Source of the DNA: Pseudomonas sp. RIT-PI-AD
Lineage (GTDB): Bacteria > Pseudomonadota > Gammaproteobacteria > Pseudomonadales > Pseudomonadaceae
Reading direction: 5' to 3'
DNA: 64,000 bases
NCBI RefSeq assembly: GCF_025642785.1
Contig: NZ_JANZKU010000006.1
Coordinates: forward strand, 1 to 64,000
Shown: positions 1-7,245 of the stretch, one piece after another
Numbering within the stretch: position 1 is the stretch's first letter
Layout: every line of letters begins with the position of its first letter
Notes under the pieces: model-generated
Databases searched by the model: none
What the model saw: only the letters and a program-made list of their open reading frames with translations
What the model was told of the DNA's origin: nothing
Translations under genes and position numbers: made by a program

Positions 1-198
1 ATGTTCCCGCGACGGCAGGTCGCCGGAAAACAGGTCGTTCTCCACCTCGTCGCCCGGGATCGCATGGTCCTCGGCGGCCCAGGCGCCCAGATCGATCAGC
101 TTGCAGCGCTCCGAGCAGAACGGACGGTACAGGCTGGCTTGCGTCCATTCCACGGGCGCGCCGCAGGTCGGGCATTCAACGTTCAACGGCTTGCTCAC
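1..198 (-). CDS. yacG: DNA gyrase inhibitor YacG (3' end cut by window edge)
   Basis: Small zinc-finger protein that in E. coli binds GyrB and inhibits DNA gyrase. The visible 66 residues read [18 protein letters not shown] and continue to a second CxxxC pair (FCSERCK), which gives the four zinc-binding cysteines of the family. The start is GTG at 198. Its GTGA overlaps the TGA stop of coaE (195-197), so the two genes are translationally coupled. The last visible codon is the usual C-terminal His of Pseudomonas YacG, so the stop is probably just outside the window. It is the last gene of the pilBCD-coaE-yacG group. Confidence 0.93.
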   Translation of the reverse strand, partial: MSKPLNVECPTCGAPVEWTQASLYRPFCSERCKLIDLGAWAAEDHAIPGDEVENDLFSGDLPSREH

Positions 199-806
199 GA
201 TTGGCCTCCCTTCAGGGTCAGGTAGAAACGATGCAAGCGCTCGACTTCCCGGTGCAGCCAGTCGAGGTCGCGATCGTTGATCAATACGTCGTCCGCATGG
301 ACGAGGCGGTCTTCGCGGCGCGCCTGGGCCTTGAGGATGGCATGCACCTGCTCCTCGGGGACCCGGTCCCGCGCCACGGTGCGCTGAATCTGCATCTGCT
401 CGGGGACATCCACCAGGAGAATGCGCTGGGTCAGGCGATACTGCCCGGACTCGATGAGCAGCGGCGAAACCAGGATCGCATAGGCGGATTCGGCACGGCC
501 CAGATCCGCCATCAACTCATCGCCGATCAGCGGATGCAGCAGGGCTTCCAGCCAGCGGCGCTCGTCCGGGACGTCGAAGATCCGCTCGCGCAGCGCCGCG
601 CGGTCCAGGCTTCCGTCGGCGCGCAGCACTGTGGGGCCGAAATGCTCGGCGATGCGCGCCAGGGCGGGGCGCCCCGGCTCGACCACCCAGCGCGCGGCGA
701 GGTCGGCGTCCACCACATGGACACCCAGCGAAGCGAAGTGAGCGGCGGCAGCGGTCTTACCGCTGCCAATGCCGCCGGTAAGGCCCAATACCCAGGGTGA
801 ACTCAT
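195..806 (-). CDS. coaE: Dephospho-CoA kinase CoaE
   Basis: Catalyses the last step of coenzyme A synthesis, ATP-dependent phosphorylation of the 3'-hydroxyl of dephospho-CoA in the cytosol. The 203-residue length is typical. The P-loop GGIGSGKT lies near the N-terminus (about residues 11-18), followed by VVDADLAAR and the family segment LHPLI. The ATG start overlaps the pilD stop by 4 bases (ATGA), and the stop overlaps yacG, so this is one operon. The pilD-coaE-yacG arrangement is conserved in pseudomonads. Confidence 0.96.
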   Translation of the reverse strand: MSSPWVLGLTGGIGSGKTAAAAHFASLGVHVVDADLAARWVVEPGRPALARIAEHFGPTVLRADGSLDRAALRERIFDVPDERRWLEALLHPLIGDELMADLGRAESAYAILVSPLLIESGQYRLTQRILLVDVPEQMQIQRTVARDRVPEEQVHAILKAQARREDRLVHADDVLINDRDLDWLHREVERLHRFYLTLKGGQS

Positions 807-1675
807 TTGAATCCGGCGAATTGAAGATAGGTGCCGGTTATTTGATCACCCCAGAGCAATGCGATCCAGCCCGCGATCGCCAGATAGGGGCCGAAGGGGA
901 TGGGGGTGCTGGTCCCGGCATCGCGTCGGCGCAGCAGCAGGGTTCCGATGACGGCGCCGACCAGTGAGGACAGCAGGATGGTCAGCGGCAGCAACTGCCA
1001 TCCGCCCCAGGCGCCGAGCATCGCCAGCAACTTGAAGTCGCCGTAGCCCATGCCCTCCTTGCCGGTGACCAGCCTGAACACCCAGTACACCGACCACAGG
1101 CTCAGGTAGCCGGCGACCGCGCCCCAGAGCGCGTCGTCCAGGCTGGCGAAGAGCTCGTAGTGGTTGACGATCAGGCCGAGCCACAACAGCGGCAGGACCA
1201 AGGCATCCGGCAGCAACTGGTGGTCGGCGTCGATCAGGCTCATCGCCAGCAGCCCCCAAGTCAGCACCAGCATCGCACCGGCCTCCCAGCCGAAGCCGAA
1301 ATGCCAGGCGACATAGGCCGACAACAAACCGCAGGCCAGCTCCACCAGCGGATAACGGGTACTGATGCGCGCCTTGCACGCCGAGCACCTCCCGCGCAGT
1401 GCCAGCCAACTGAAGATCGGAATGTTTTCCCACGGCCTGATCTCATGGCCGCAATGCGGGCAGCTGGAATTGGGCAGGATCAGATTGAAGGTCTCTCCGC
1501 GCGCCGGCGCCGGCAGTTCGAGAAACTCATGGGCCTGCCGCTTCCAATCCGCCTGCATCATCAACGGCAATCGATACACCGCCACGTTGAGGAAACTGCC
1601 GACCAATAACCCGATTAACAGCATGACAAAAACAAAGGCCAGCGGAGTGCTGGCCAGGAAGTCAAAGATCGACAT
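803..1675 (-). CDS. pilD: Prepilin leader peptidase / N-methyltransferase PilD
   Basis: Inner-membrane aspartyl protease that removes the leader of type IV prepilins and type II secretion pseudopilins, then N-methylates the new N-terminal Phe. The protein has 290 residues with about eight hydrophobic segments. The cytoplasmic N-terminal domain carries two CxxC pairs (SCPHCG and RCSACK). The two catalytic aspartates lie in [11 protein letters not shown] and in the GxGD motif MGYGDFKL. It sits 3 bases after pilC and overlaps coaE. Substrates in this window include PilA. Confidence 0.97.
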   Translation of the reverse strand: MSIFDFLASTPLAFVFVMLLIGLLVGSFLNVAVYRLPLMMQADWKRQAHEFLELPAPARGETFNLILPNSSCPHCGHEIRPWENIPIFSWLALRGRCSACKARISTRYPLVELACGLLSAYVAWHFGFGWEAGAMLVLTWGLLAMSLIDADHQLLPDALVLPLLWLGLIVNHYELFASLDDALWGAVAGYLSLWSVYWVFRLVTGKEGMGYGDFKLLAMLGAWGGWQLLPLTILLSSLVGAVIGTLLLRRRDAGTSTPIPFGPYLAIAGWIALLWGDQITGTYLQFAGFK

Positions 1676-1678
1676 GAG

Positions 1679-2893
1679 TTAGACGACGGAGCCGAGTTGG
1701 AAGATGGGCAGGTACATGGCGATGATCAGGCCGCCGACCAGAACCCCAAGCACTGCCATGATCATGGGTTCCATCAAAGCGGTGAGGCCGTCTACCTTGT
1801 TATCCACTTCTTCTTCATAGAAGGTCGCGACTTTGTCGAGCATGGCGTCCAGCGCACCTGACTCTTCTCCGATCGCGGTCATTTGGACCGCCATAGCCGG
1901 GAATACACCGGTCGTACGCATGGAAAAATTCAATTGCATACCCGTCGAGACGTCTTGCTTGACTTTATTTACTGCGTTTTTGAACACCACATTTCCAGTT
2001 GCCCCCGCGACGGAGTCCAAGGCGTCGACCAAAGGGACGCCTGCAGCAAATGTAGTAGCCAAGGTGCGGGCATAACGTGCTAGAGAGGATTTGTACAGGA
2101 TATCGCCTACTATGGGGAACTTCAAAATCGAACGATCCACTGCATCATGGAATTTCTGTGAGCGTCTATGGGTTTCTTTAAAAGCAAAGCCAAGGGCTAT
2201 TAGTGCTAAAAAAACTATAATCCACCATTCTTGGAGAAATTCCGATATGGCAATCACAAATAGTGTGAAAGCTGGCAGTTCTGCACCGAAATTGCTAAAT
2301 ACGGATTGGAATTGCGGCACCACTTTGATCAATAGGATCGCTGATACGATGATCGCTACCAATACAACGGCGATGGGATAATTCATGGCCTTTTTAATTT
2401 TCTTTTTCAGTAGCTCGGTTTTTTCTTTATAAGTTGCTACTCGGTCAAGCAAGGTTTCTAGTGCGCCAGATTGCTCTCCGGAATCTACCAAGTTGCAGTA
2501 AAGGTCATCGAAATACTGGGGCTTTTTGCGTAGCGCGTTCGCTAAGCTATTACCCGCCGCCACTTCTTGTTTGATCTCGTCAACCAGCTTACGCATGTTC
2601 GGATTTTCGAACCCCTCGCCGATGATGTCGAATGAGGCTAATAGTGGCACGCCTGCTTTCATCATCGTCGCCATTTGGCGGGTAAAAAGCGCAATATCTA
2701 GTGGTTTGATTTTCTTCCCTTTACTCAGGGAGAAGCCCTTCTTGCGTACCTTCGTGGGGTTAATGCCCTGCTTGCGTAACTGTGCCTTGACCAGCGCGGG
2801 ATTTTGTCCGCTGATTTCGCCCTTGGTCCGGGTGCCTTTCCTATCCGTTCCTTCCCAGACGAAAAGGGTATTTTTCAGAGCTTTCTGCGCCAT
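1679..2893 (-). CDS. pilC: Type IV pilus platform protein PilC
   Basis: Polytopic inner-membrane platform protein that links the assembly ATPase PilB to pilin insertion. The 404-residue protein contains two repeated T2SSF domains (about residues 75-195 and 280-400), including FTRQMATMMKAGVPLL and LARYARTLATTFAAGVPL, and three membrane segments. The start is 2 bases from the pilB stop. The central part (about 1950-2750) is visibly AT-richer and uses A/T-ending codons, unlike the flanking pilB and pilD, which suggests replacement by homologous recombination with a divergent allele. Confidence 0.96.
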   Translation of the reverse strand: MAQKALKNTLFVWEGTDRKGTRTKGEISGQNPALVKAQLRKQGINPTKVRKKGFSLSKGKKIKPLDIALFTRQMATMMKAGVPLLASFDIIGEGFENPNMRKLVDEIKQEVAAGNSLANALRKKPQYFDDLYCNLVDSGEQSGALETLLDRVATYKEKTELLKKKIKKAMNYPIAVVLVAIIVSAILLIKVVPQFQSVFSNFGAELPAFTLFVIAISEFLQEWWIIVFLALIALGFAFKETHRRSQKFHDAVDRSILKFPIVGDILYKSSLARYARTLATTFAAGVPLVDALDSVAGATGNVVFKNAVNKVKQDVSTGMQLNFSMRTTGVFPAMAVQMTAIGEESGALDAMLDKVATFYEEEVDNKVDGLTALMEPMIMAVLGVLVGGLIIAMYLPIFQLGSVV

Positions 2894-2895
2894 GG

Positions 2896-4596
2896 TTAAT
2901 CCTTGGTCACGCGGTTGACTTCCGCAAGGCTGGTCACCCCTTGCATGGCCTTGAGCAAGCCTGAGGTGCGCAGATCGTTGAAGCCATCTTTGCGCATCTG
3001 CGCCGCGATATCGATTGAGTTGCCTTCCTCCATGATAATGCGTTGCAGGGCCGGGGTGTTTTTAACCACTTCATAAATCCCGACTCTTCCCTTGTATCCG
3101 CCTTTGCAATTTTCACAACCCACTGGGGCGTAAATCTTGAAGCTGCCGATCTGGTCTTCTGGAAATCCTTCGCTGAGCAGGGTTTCGCGAGGCACGGCTA
3201 CCTCTTTTTTGCATGAGGGGCACAGCTTGCGCGCCAAGCGCTGGGCGATGATCAGGTTGACCGATGTGGCAATGTTGAACGCCGGCACGCCCATGTTGCG
3301 CAGCCGGGTCAAGGTTTCCGCGGCGCTGTTGGTGTGTAGCGTCGACATCACCATGTGGCCGGTCTGAGCGGCCTTGATGGCGATTTCCGCGGTTTCCAGG
3401 TCGCGGATCTCCCCGACCATGATCACATCGGGATCCTGCCGCAGGAAAGCGCGCAACGCCTGGGCGAAGTCCATGCCCTGGCGCGGGTTGACGTTGACCT
3501 GGTTGATGCCCTCCAGGTTGATTTCCACTGGGTCTTCAGCGGTGGAAATATTGATATCCACGGTGTTGAGTATGTTCAGGCCGGTGTACAGGGAGACCGT
3601 CTTACCCGAACCGGTGGGGCCCGTGACCAGGATCATCCCCTGGGGTTGCTTGAGCGCGGTCATGTACAAATCTTTCTGGGCTTCTTCGTAGCCCAGCGCA
3701 TCGATGCCCATCTGGGCGCTGGTGGGGTCGAGGATCCGCATTACGATCTTCTCGCCCCACAACGTGGGCAGCGTGTTGACCCTGAAATCGATGGACTTGG
3801 TTTTGGATATCTTCATCTTGATCCGGCCGTCCTGTGGCTTGCGGCGCTCGGAAATATCCAATGCGGCCATGACCTTGAGACGGGCGGAAATCCGGCTGGC
3901 CAGTTGGATCGGCGGCCGGGCGGCTTCGTGCAGGATACCGTCGGTACGCAGGCGCACCCGGTACGTCTTTTCGTAGGGCTCGAAGTGCAGGTCGGAGGAG
4001 CCGCCCTTGATCGCATCCAAAAGCATTTTGTTGACGAAACGCACCACGGGGGCGTCATCGGCGTCTCCACCTTCGGTTACCGGCTTGTCCTCGCCTGCCG
4101 ACTCTATATCCAGCCCGTCCAGATCCGAATCCGACAAACCATCCATCGCGCTTTCGGCGGCTTCGAACAGCTTGTCGAGTGCGGGACCGAGCTTGTCATC
4201 CTCCACCAGGATCGCCTCGGTGGTGAGGCCGGTACTGAACTGAACGTCGGTTACGGCTTGGTGGTTGGAGGGGTCGGACACAGCGATGAATAGCTTGTTG
4301 CCGCGTTTCCATAATGGAAGCATGCGGTGCTGACGCAGAAGCTTTTCGCTGATCAGGTCTTTCGTCTGGTTTTCGATGTCCAGAGCGTTCAAGTCGAGGA
4401 ATGAAATTCCGAACTGCTCGGACGCCAGTTCCGCGACCGCACGGCCTTTGGCCAGCTTGTTCTGGACGACGTAGGTGATCAGCGAAAGCTGATTACGCTG
4501 GGCCTGCTGTTGGGCCTGCTGGGCCGTTTTTTCATCCAGCAGGTTGGCCAATACCATCTGGCGTGCGAGCCCGGACAAAGATATGGAGTCGTTCAT
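2896..4596 (-). CDS. pilB: Type IV pilus assembly ATPase PilB
   Basis: Hexameric secretion ATPase that powers pilus extension. The start at 4596 (MNDSISLSGLARQ) gives 566 residues and matches the known PilB N-terminus. A frame open to 4611 adds five residues and looks spurious. Seen: N-terminal MshEN-like domain (about 1-150), Walker A GPTGSGKT, Asp box, Walker B region IMVGEIRDLETAEIA, His box, and a C-terminal zinc-binding tetracysteine (CPSC ... CENC). It is the first gene of the minus-strand pil group and diverges from pilA across 222 bases. Confidence 0.97.
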   Translation of the reverse strand: MNDSISLSGLARQMVLANLLDEKTAQQAQQQAQRNQLSLITYVVQNKLAKGRAVAELASEQFGISFLDLNALDIENQTKDLISEKLLRQHRMLPLWKRGNKLFIAVSDPSNHQAVTDVQFSTGLTTEAILVEDDKLGPALDKLFEAAESAMDGLSDSDLDGLDIESAGEDKPVTEGGDADDAPVVRFVNKMLLDAIKGGSSDLHFEPYEKTYRVRLRTDGILHEAARPPIQLASRISARLKVMAALDISERRKPQDGRIKMKISKTKSIDFRVNTLPTLWGEKIVMRILDPTSAQMGIDALGYEEAQKDLYMTALKQPQGMILVTGPTGSGKTVSLYTGLNILNTVDINISTAEDPVEINLEGINQVNVNPRQGMDFAQALRAFLRQDPDVIMVGEIRDLETAEIAIKAAQTGHMVMSTLHTNSAAETLTRLRNMGVPAFNIATSVNLIIAQRLARKLCPSCKKEVAVPRETLLSEGFPEDQIGSFKIYAPVGCENCKGGYKGRVGIYEVVKNTPALQRIIMEEGNSIDIAAQMRKDGFNDLRTSGLLKAMQGVTSLAEVNRVTKD

Positions 4597-4757
4597 GGAG
4601 TGCCTCTGCATTTATTGCATGCCTTATAGCTCAGACCGTTACAGCTGCCAACGCACTCTGATTTGACTGGCAAAAAACGTCACTATAAGACCTATAGTGG
4701 GTATTCGGTTGAGTGGATAGATGCTTTGTTATGACACCTCGAGAGGGTTTTTACTCT

Positions 4758-4773
4758 TGGCACGGTATCTGCT
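4758..4773 (+). promoter_or_regulatory. Sigma-54 promoter of pilA
   Basis: TGGCACGGTATCTGCT matches the RpoN consensus TGGCACG-N4-TTGCW, with the -24 GG at 4759-4760 and the -12 GC at 4771-4772 (10 bases between). It lies 45 bases before the pilA start. In P. aeruginosa pilA is transcribed by RpoN with the PilS/PilR two-component system, so PilR probably acts in the AT-rich DNA upstream (about 4660-4750). I did not define PilR sites. Confidence 0.88.
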
Positions 4774-4818
4774 AGATCGTGGCGGGTCATTGGCCTGCCA
4801 ACTTCAAAGGAGCTACAG

Positions 4819-5304
4819 ATGAAAATGCAAAAAGGTTTTACGCTAATCGAATTGATGATCGTTGTAGCGATTATCGGGATTCTAGCTGCGGTGGCTTTGC
4901 CAGCTTATCAAGATTATACTGCGCGTGCTAAAGTCAGCGAAGTAATGCTGCAAGTGGACTCATGTAAGGGAGCTGTAGCCGAATTTCTTCAAGCTAACTC
5001 GTCCTTTCCTGCCGACGCTAATGCCGCCGGTTGTAGCACAACTGCAGAAACAAAATACATGAAGGCTGGTATTGCAGTTGATGCTGCAACGGCGAAAGTA
5101 ACCTCTGGGGCTATACAAAACGTTGCCGCTGGTGCTGATACTAAACACCTTATCCTTCAACCAACATCTGATGCTGATCGTAAGACTGCGCTTAAAGCTG
5201 CCACTGAGGCAATTCAGGGCTGGTCTTGCGGCACTGATGCAGTTGCAGCTAACTACAAGTTTTTCCCGGCTTCGTGCCGTCAGGCGGTTCTGGGCGGGTT
5301 GTAA
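4819..5304 (+). CDS. pilA: Type IVa major pilin PilA
   Basis: Major pilin subunit. The prepilin has a short leader MKMQKG followed by [20 protein letters not shown], with the class III cleavage site between Gly6 and Phe7 and the conserved Glu5 of the mature chain. The globular domain has a C-terminal Cys pair (WSCG ... PASCR) that forms the receptor-binding D-loop, and a second pair (DSCKG ... AGCST). The length is 161 residues. A strong RBS (AAAGGAG, 4806-4812) fixes the start. The gene is clearly AT-richer than its surroundings, typical of exchanged pilin cassettes. PilD (803-1675) should process it. Confidence 0.97.
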   Translation: MKMQKGFTLIELMIVVAIIGILAAVALPAYQDYTARAKVSEVMLQVDSCKGAVAEFLQANSSFPADANAAGCSTTAETKYMKAGIAVDAATAKVTSGAIQNVAAGADTKHLILQPTSDADRKTALKAATEAIQGWSCGTDAVAANYKFFPASCRQAVLGGL

Positions 5305-5320
5305 TTCCTTGCTTGATAGA

Positions 5321-5348
5321 GAAGACCGCTTTGGCGGTCTTCTTTTTT
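5321..5348 (+). terminator. Rho-independent terminator after pilA
   Basis: Nine-base perfect stem GAAGACCGC / GCGGTCTTC (5321-5329 and 5334-5342) with a TTTG loop and a run of six T. The T run touches the RBS (GGAAGA, 5349-5354) of the next gene, so the accessory gene is probably expressed by read-through. Confidence 0.93.
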
Positions 5349-5361
5349 GGAAGATTTGGTT

Positions 5362-6096
5362 ATGTCTTTTCGTTCAAGAGCTTTTTTTATTCATCTGACG
5401 TTTTCTGTTTGTTTGACGTTTATTGCTTTTTTGTTAGTGCTGCAGGTCTGGTATGTAGATCCACTTTATAAAGTGGTTGGCGTTATAGATATCTTCTTTA
5501 TGATGATCTTGGTTGATTTGCTTATTGGGCCGTTGCTGACATTTTTTATTGCTAAACCATTAAAGAAAAGTCTTGTTTTTGATGTTTCTGTGATTGTTTT
5601 GGTTCAGGTGCTTTTTTACCTTTTTGGACTTTTCAGCATTTGGGATGGGCGTCCTATTTGGCTGGTGTATACAGTGGATCGTTTTGATGTGATTCAAGCT
5701 TATGAGTTAGCTTCTAGTGAAAAATCGGTTGGTGGTCTAGAGTTCAGTTCTTATCAGTTCTTCGGTCCTAAATGGGCGTATACGAAAATTCCAACCAATG
5801 CTTCTGAGAGAGATAGTATTCTGTTTGAGTCACTATCGGGTGGAAAGGATTTTTCTCAACATCCTGAATATTACCGTCCTTTGAATGAGGCGGGCGCTAT
5901 CATGTTGAAAAATTCCCAGCCTATAAGTACTCTTAAAGATTTTAATAATTCTGATAAGGTGGATTCTCTTTTGAAAAATTGGCCAACAGCTAACTCATTT
6001 CTCCCTATGATGGGGAAAACGGGTGCTTTGACTGTTCTTTTACAGAAGCGTCAGCCATATGTGTTAGGTGTTGTCGATTTAAGGCCTTGGCAATAG
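5362..6096 (+). CDS. TfpX/TfpZ-family type IV pilin accessory protein
   Basis: Inner-membrane accessory protein that travels with particular pilin alleles and helps pilus assembly or surface level. The ATG at 5362 follows GGAAGA at a normal distance, and a TTG seen upstream at 5347 lies in the terminator T-run. The 244-residue product starts with MSFRSRAFFIHL and has about four hydrophobic helices in the first 110 residues (for example VDLLIGPLLTFFIA and VIVLVQVLFYLFGL), followed by a soluble C-terminal part. In P. aeruginosa such genes follow group III or group V pilA. The gene is strongly AT-rich, like pilA, so the two are probably one transferred cassette. Which Tfp subgroup it belongs to (TfpX, TfpY or TfpZ) I cannot settle. 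Confidence 0.85.
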   Translation: MSFRSRAFFIHLTFSVCLTFIAFLLVLQVWYVDPLYKVVGVIDIFFMMILVDLLIGPLLTFFIAKPLKKSLVFDVSVIVLVQVLFYLFGLFSIWDGRPIWLVYTVDRFDVIQAYELASSEKSVGGLEFSSYQFFGPKWAYTKIPTNASERDSILFESLSGGKDFSQHPEYYRPLNEAGAIMLKNSQPISTLKDFNNSDKVDSLLKNWPTANSFLPMMGKTGALTVLLQKRQPYVLGVVDLRPWQ

Positions 6097-6110
6097 ATAA
6101 TCTATTCAAG

Positions 6111-6959
6111 CTAAGCTTTTAATCGCATCGACAAATCCGCCGCCTTGACGTCCTTGGTCAAAATCCCGAGGGAGATGAAGTCAACGCCGGTGGCGGCGAT
6201 GCATTGTAATGTGCTCTCGTTGATCCCCCCCGACGCTTCCAGCTTGGCGCGTCCCGCCGTCAGCTCCACCGCGACCCGCATATCCCCCAGGCTCAATTCG
6301 TCCAGCATGACGATATCCGCTCCCGCTTCCAGCGCTTCCTCGAGTTCTTCCAGGTTCTCCACTTCCACCTCCACCGGCTTGCCAGGGGCGACGGTATGGG
6401 CGGTGGCGATGGCCTGGGCGATTCCGCCACAGGCGGCGATGTGGTTTTCCTTGATGAGGAAGGCGTCGTACAGGCCGATGCGGTGATTGTGGCAACCGCC
6501 GCAGGTGACTGCATATTTTTGGGCCAGGCGAAGGCCCGGAAGCGTTTTGCGGGTGTCCAGCAGTTTCACCTGAGTATCCGCCACCAGATCGGCGTAGTGA
6601 CGGCAGCGGGTGGCGACGCCGGATAACGATTGGAGGAAGTTGAGCGCGGTGCGTTCGCCGGTCAACAGCGCTCGCGCGGGGCCTTCGAGATGAAAGAGCG
6701 TCTGATTGGCCGACACCCGCTCGCCATCCTTCACCTGCCAGTGCACCGCGACCCGCGGATCGACCTGGCGGAATACCGCATCGACCCAGGCCGTTCCGCA
6801 GATCACCGCGTCTTCCCGGGTGATCACGCTGGCGTGGGCCAGGCGCTCCGCCGGTATGAGCTGCGCGGTGATGTCTCCGCTGCCGACGTCTTCGGCCAGG
6901 GCGCGGCGGACGTTGGATTCGATTTCGGCGGTGAGATCGGCGAGGCTGAGGTTCGGCAT
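6111..6959 (-). CDS. nadC: Nicotinate-nucleotide pyrophosphorylase (carboxylating) NadC
   Basis: Quinolinate phosphoribosyltransferase of de novo NAD synthesis: quinolinate + PRPP gives nicotinate mononucleotide, CO2 and pyrophosphate. The 282 residues contain the motifs [12 protein letters not shown] near the N-terminus, [12 protein letters not shown] (phosphate and quinolinate contacts), [17 protein letters not shown], and the barrel strands DIVMLDEL and LEASGGI. It converges on the pilin accessory gene with only 14 bases between stops, so there is no room here for the tRNA-Thr found beside pilA in P. aeruginosa. Confidence 0.97.
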   Translation of the reverse strand: MPNLSLADLTAEIESNVRRALAEDVGSGDITAQLIPAERLAHASVITREDAVICGTAWVDAVFRQVDPRVAVHWQVKDGERVSANQTLFHLEGPARALLTGERTALNFLQSLSGVATRCRHYADLVADTQVKLLDTRKTLPGLRLAQKYAVTCGGCHNHRIGLYDAFLIKENHIAACGGIAQAIATAHTVAPGKPVEVEVENLEELEEALEAGADIVMLDELSLGDMRVAVELTAGRAKLEASGGINESTLQCIAATGVDFISLGILTKDVKAADLSMRLKA

Positions 6960-7089
6960 GGTCGGCTCCAGGAAGAGAACTGCGATTATACGGATGACAC
7001 ATCGACGTGGAATCCTGCTGGCAGCGATTCGCCGAACTGATACAGTCCGTTTGTCCCCACAGCGGCCTTCACCAATCTGTGACGCACGT

Positions 7090-7105
7090 CATGTCTGGAG
7101 ACATG
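7090..7105. promoter_or_regulatory. Palindromic operator candidate CATGTCT-GG-AGACATG
   Basis: Perfect 7-base inverted repeat with a 2-base centre, just upstream of a good sigma-70 promoter in the nadC / DUF1631 divergent region. It has the size and symmetry of a dimeric repressor site. I do not recognise the regulator. Confidence 0.45.
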
Positions 7106-7110
7106 CCAAC

Positions 7111-7138
7111 TTTGTAAGCGCGGCACTGTCCCTATAAT
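7111..7138 (+). promoter_or_regulatory. Sigma-70 promoter candidate for the DUF1631 gene
   Basis: TTTGTA (7111-7116), 16 bases, then a perfect TATAAT (7133-7138), about 108 bases before the DUF1631 start. A perfect -10 is uncommon in DNA this GC-rich. Confidence 0.55.
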
Positions 7139-7245
7139 GGATGTGGAAATTTCTAATTTGACGCCAGAAGGCTGACGCTACGGGTGATGCCTCGCGGATT
7201 GCTGTAGAACGAGGGTTGTATCAGACCGTCTGCGGGAGACTCGCA

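Noticed and set aside
5305-6110. tRNA-Thr expected between the pilin cassette and nadC
   Set aside because: No cloverleaf-capable sequence is present; only 14 bases lie between the accessory gene and nadC.
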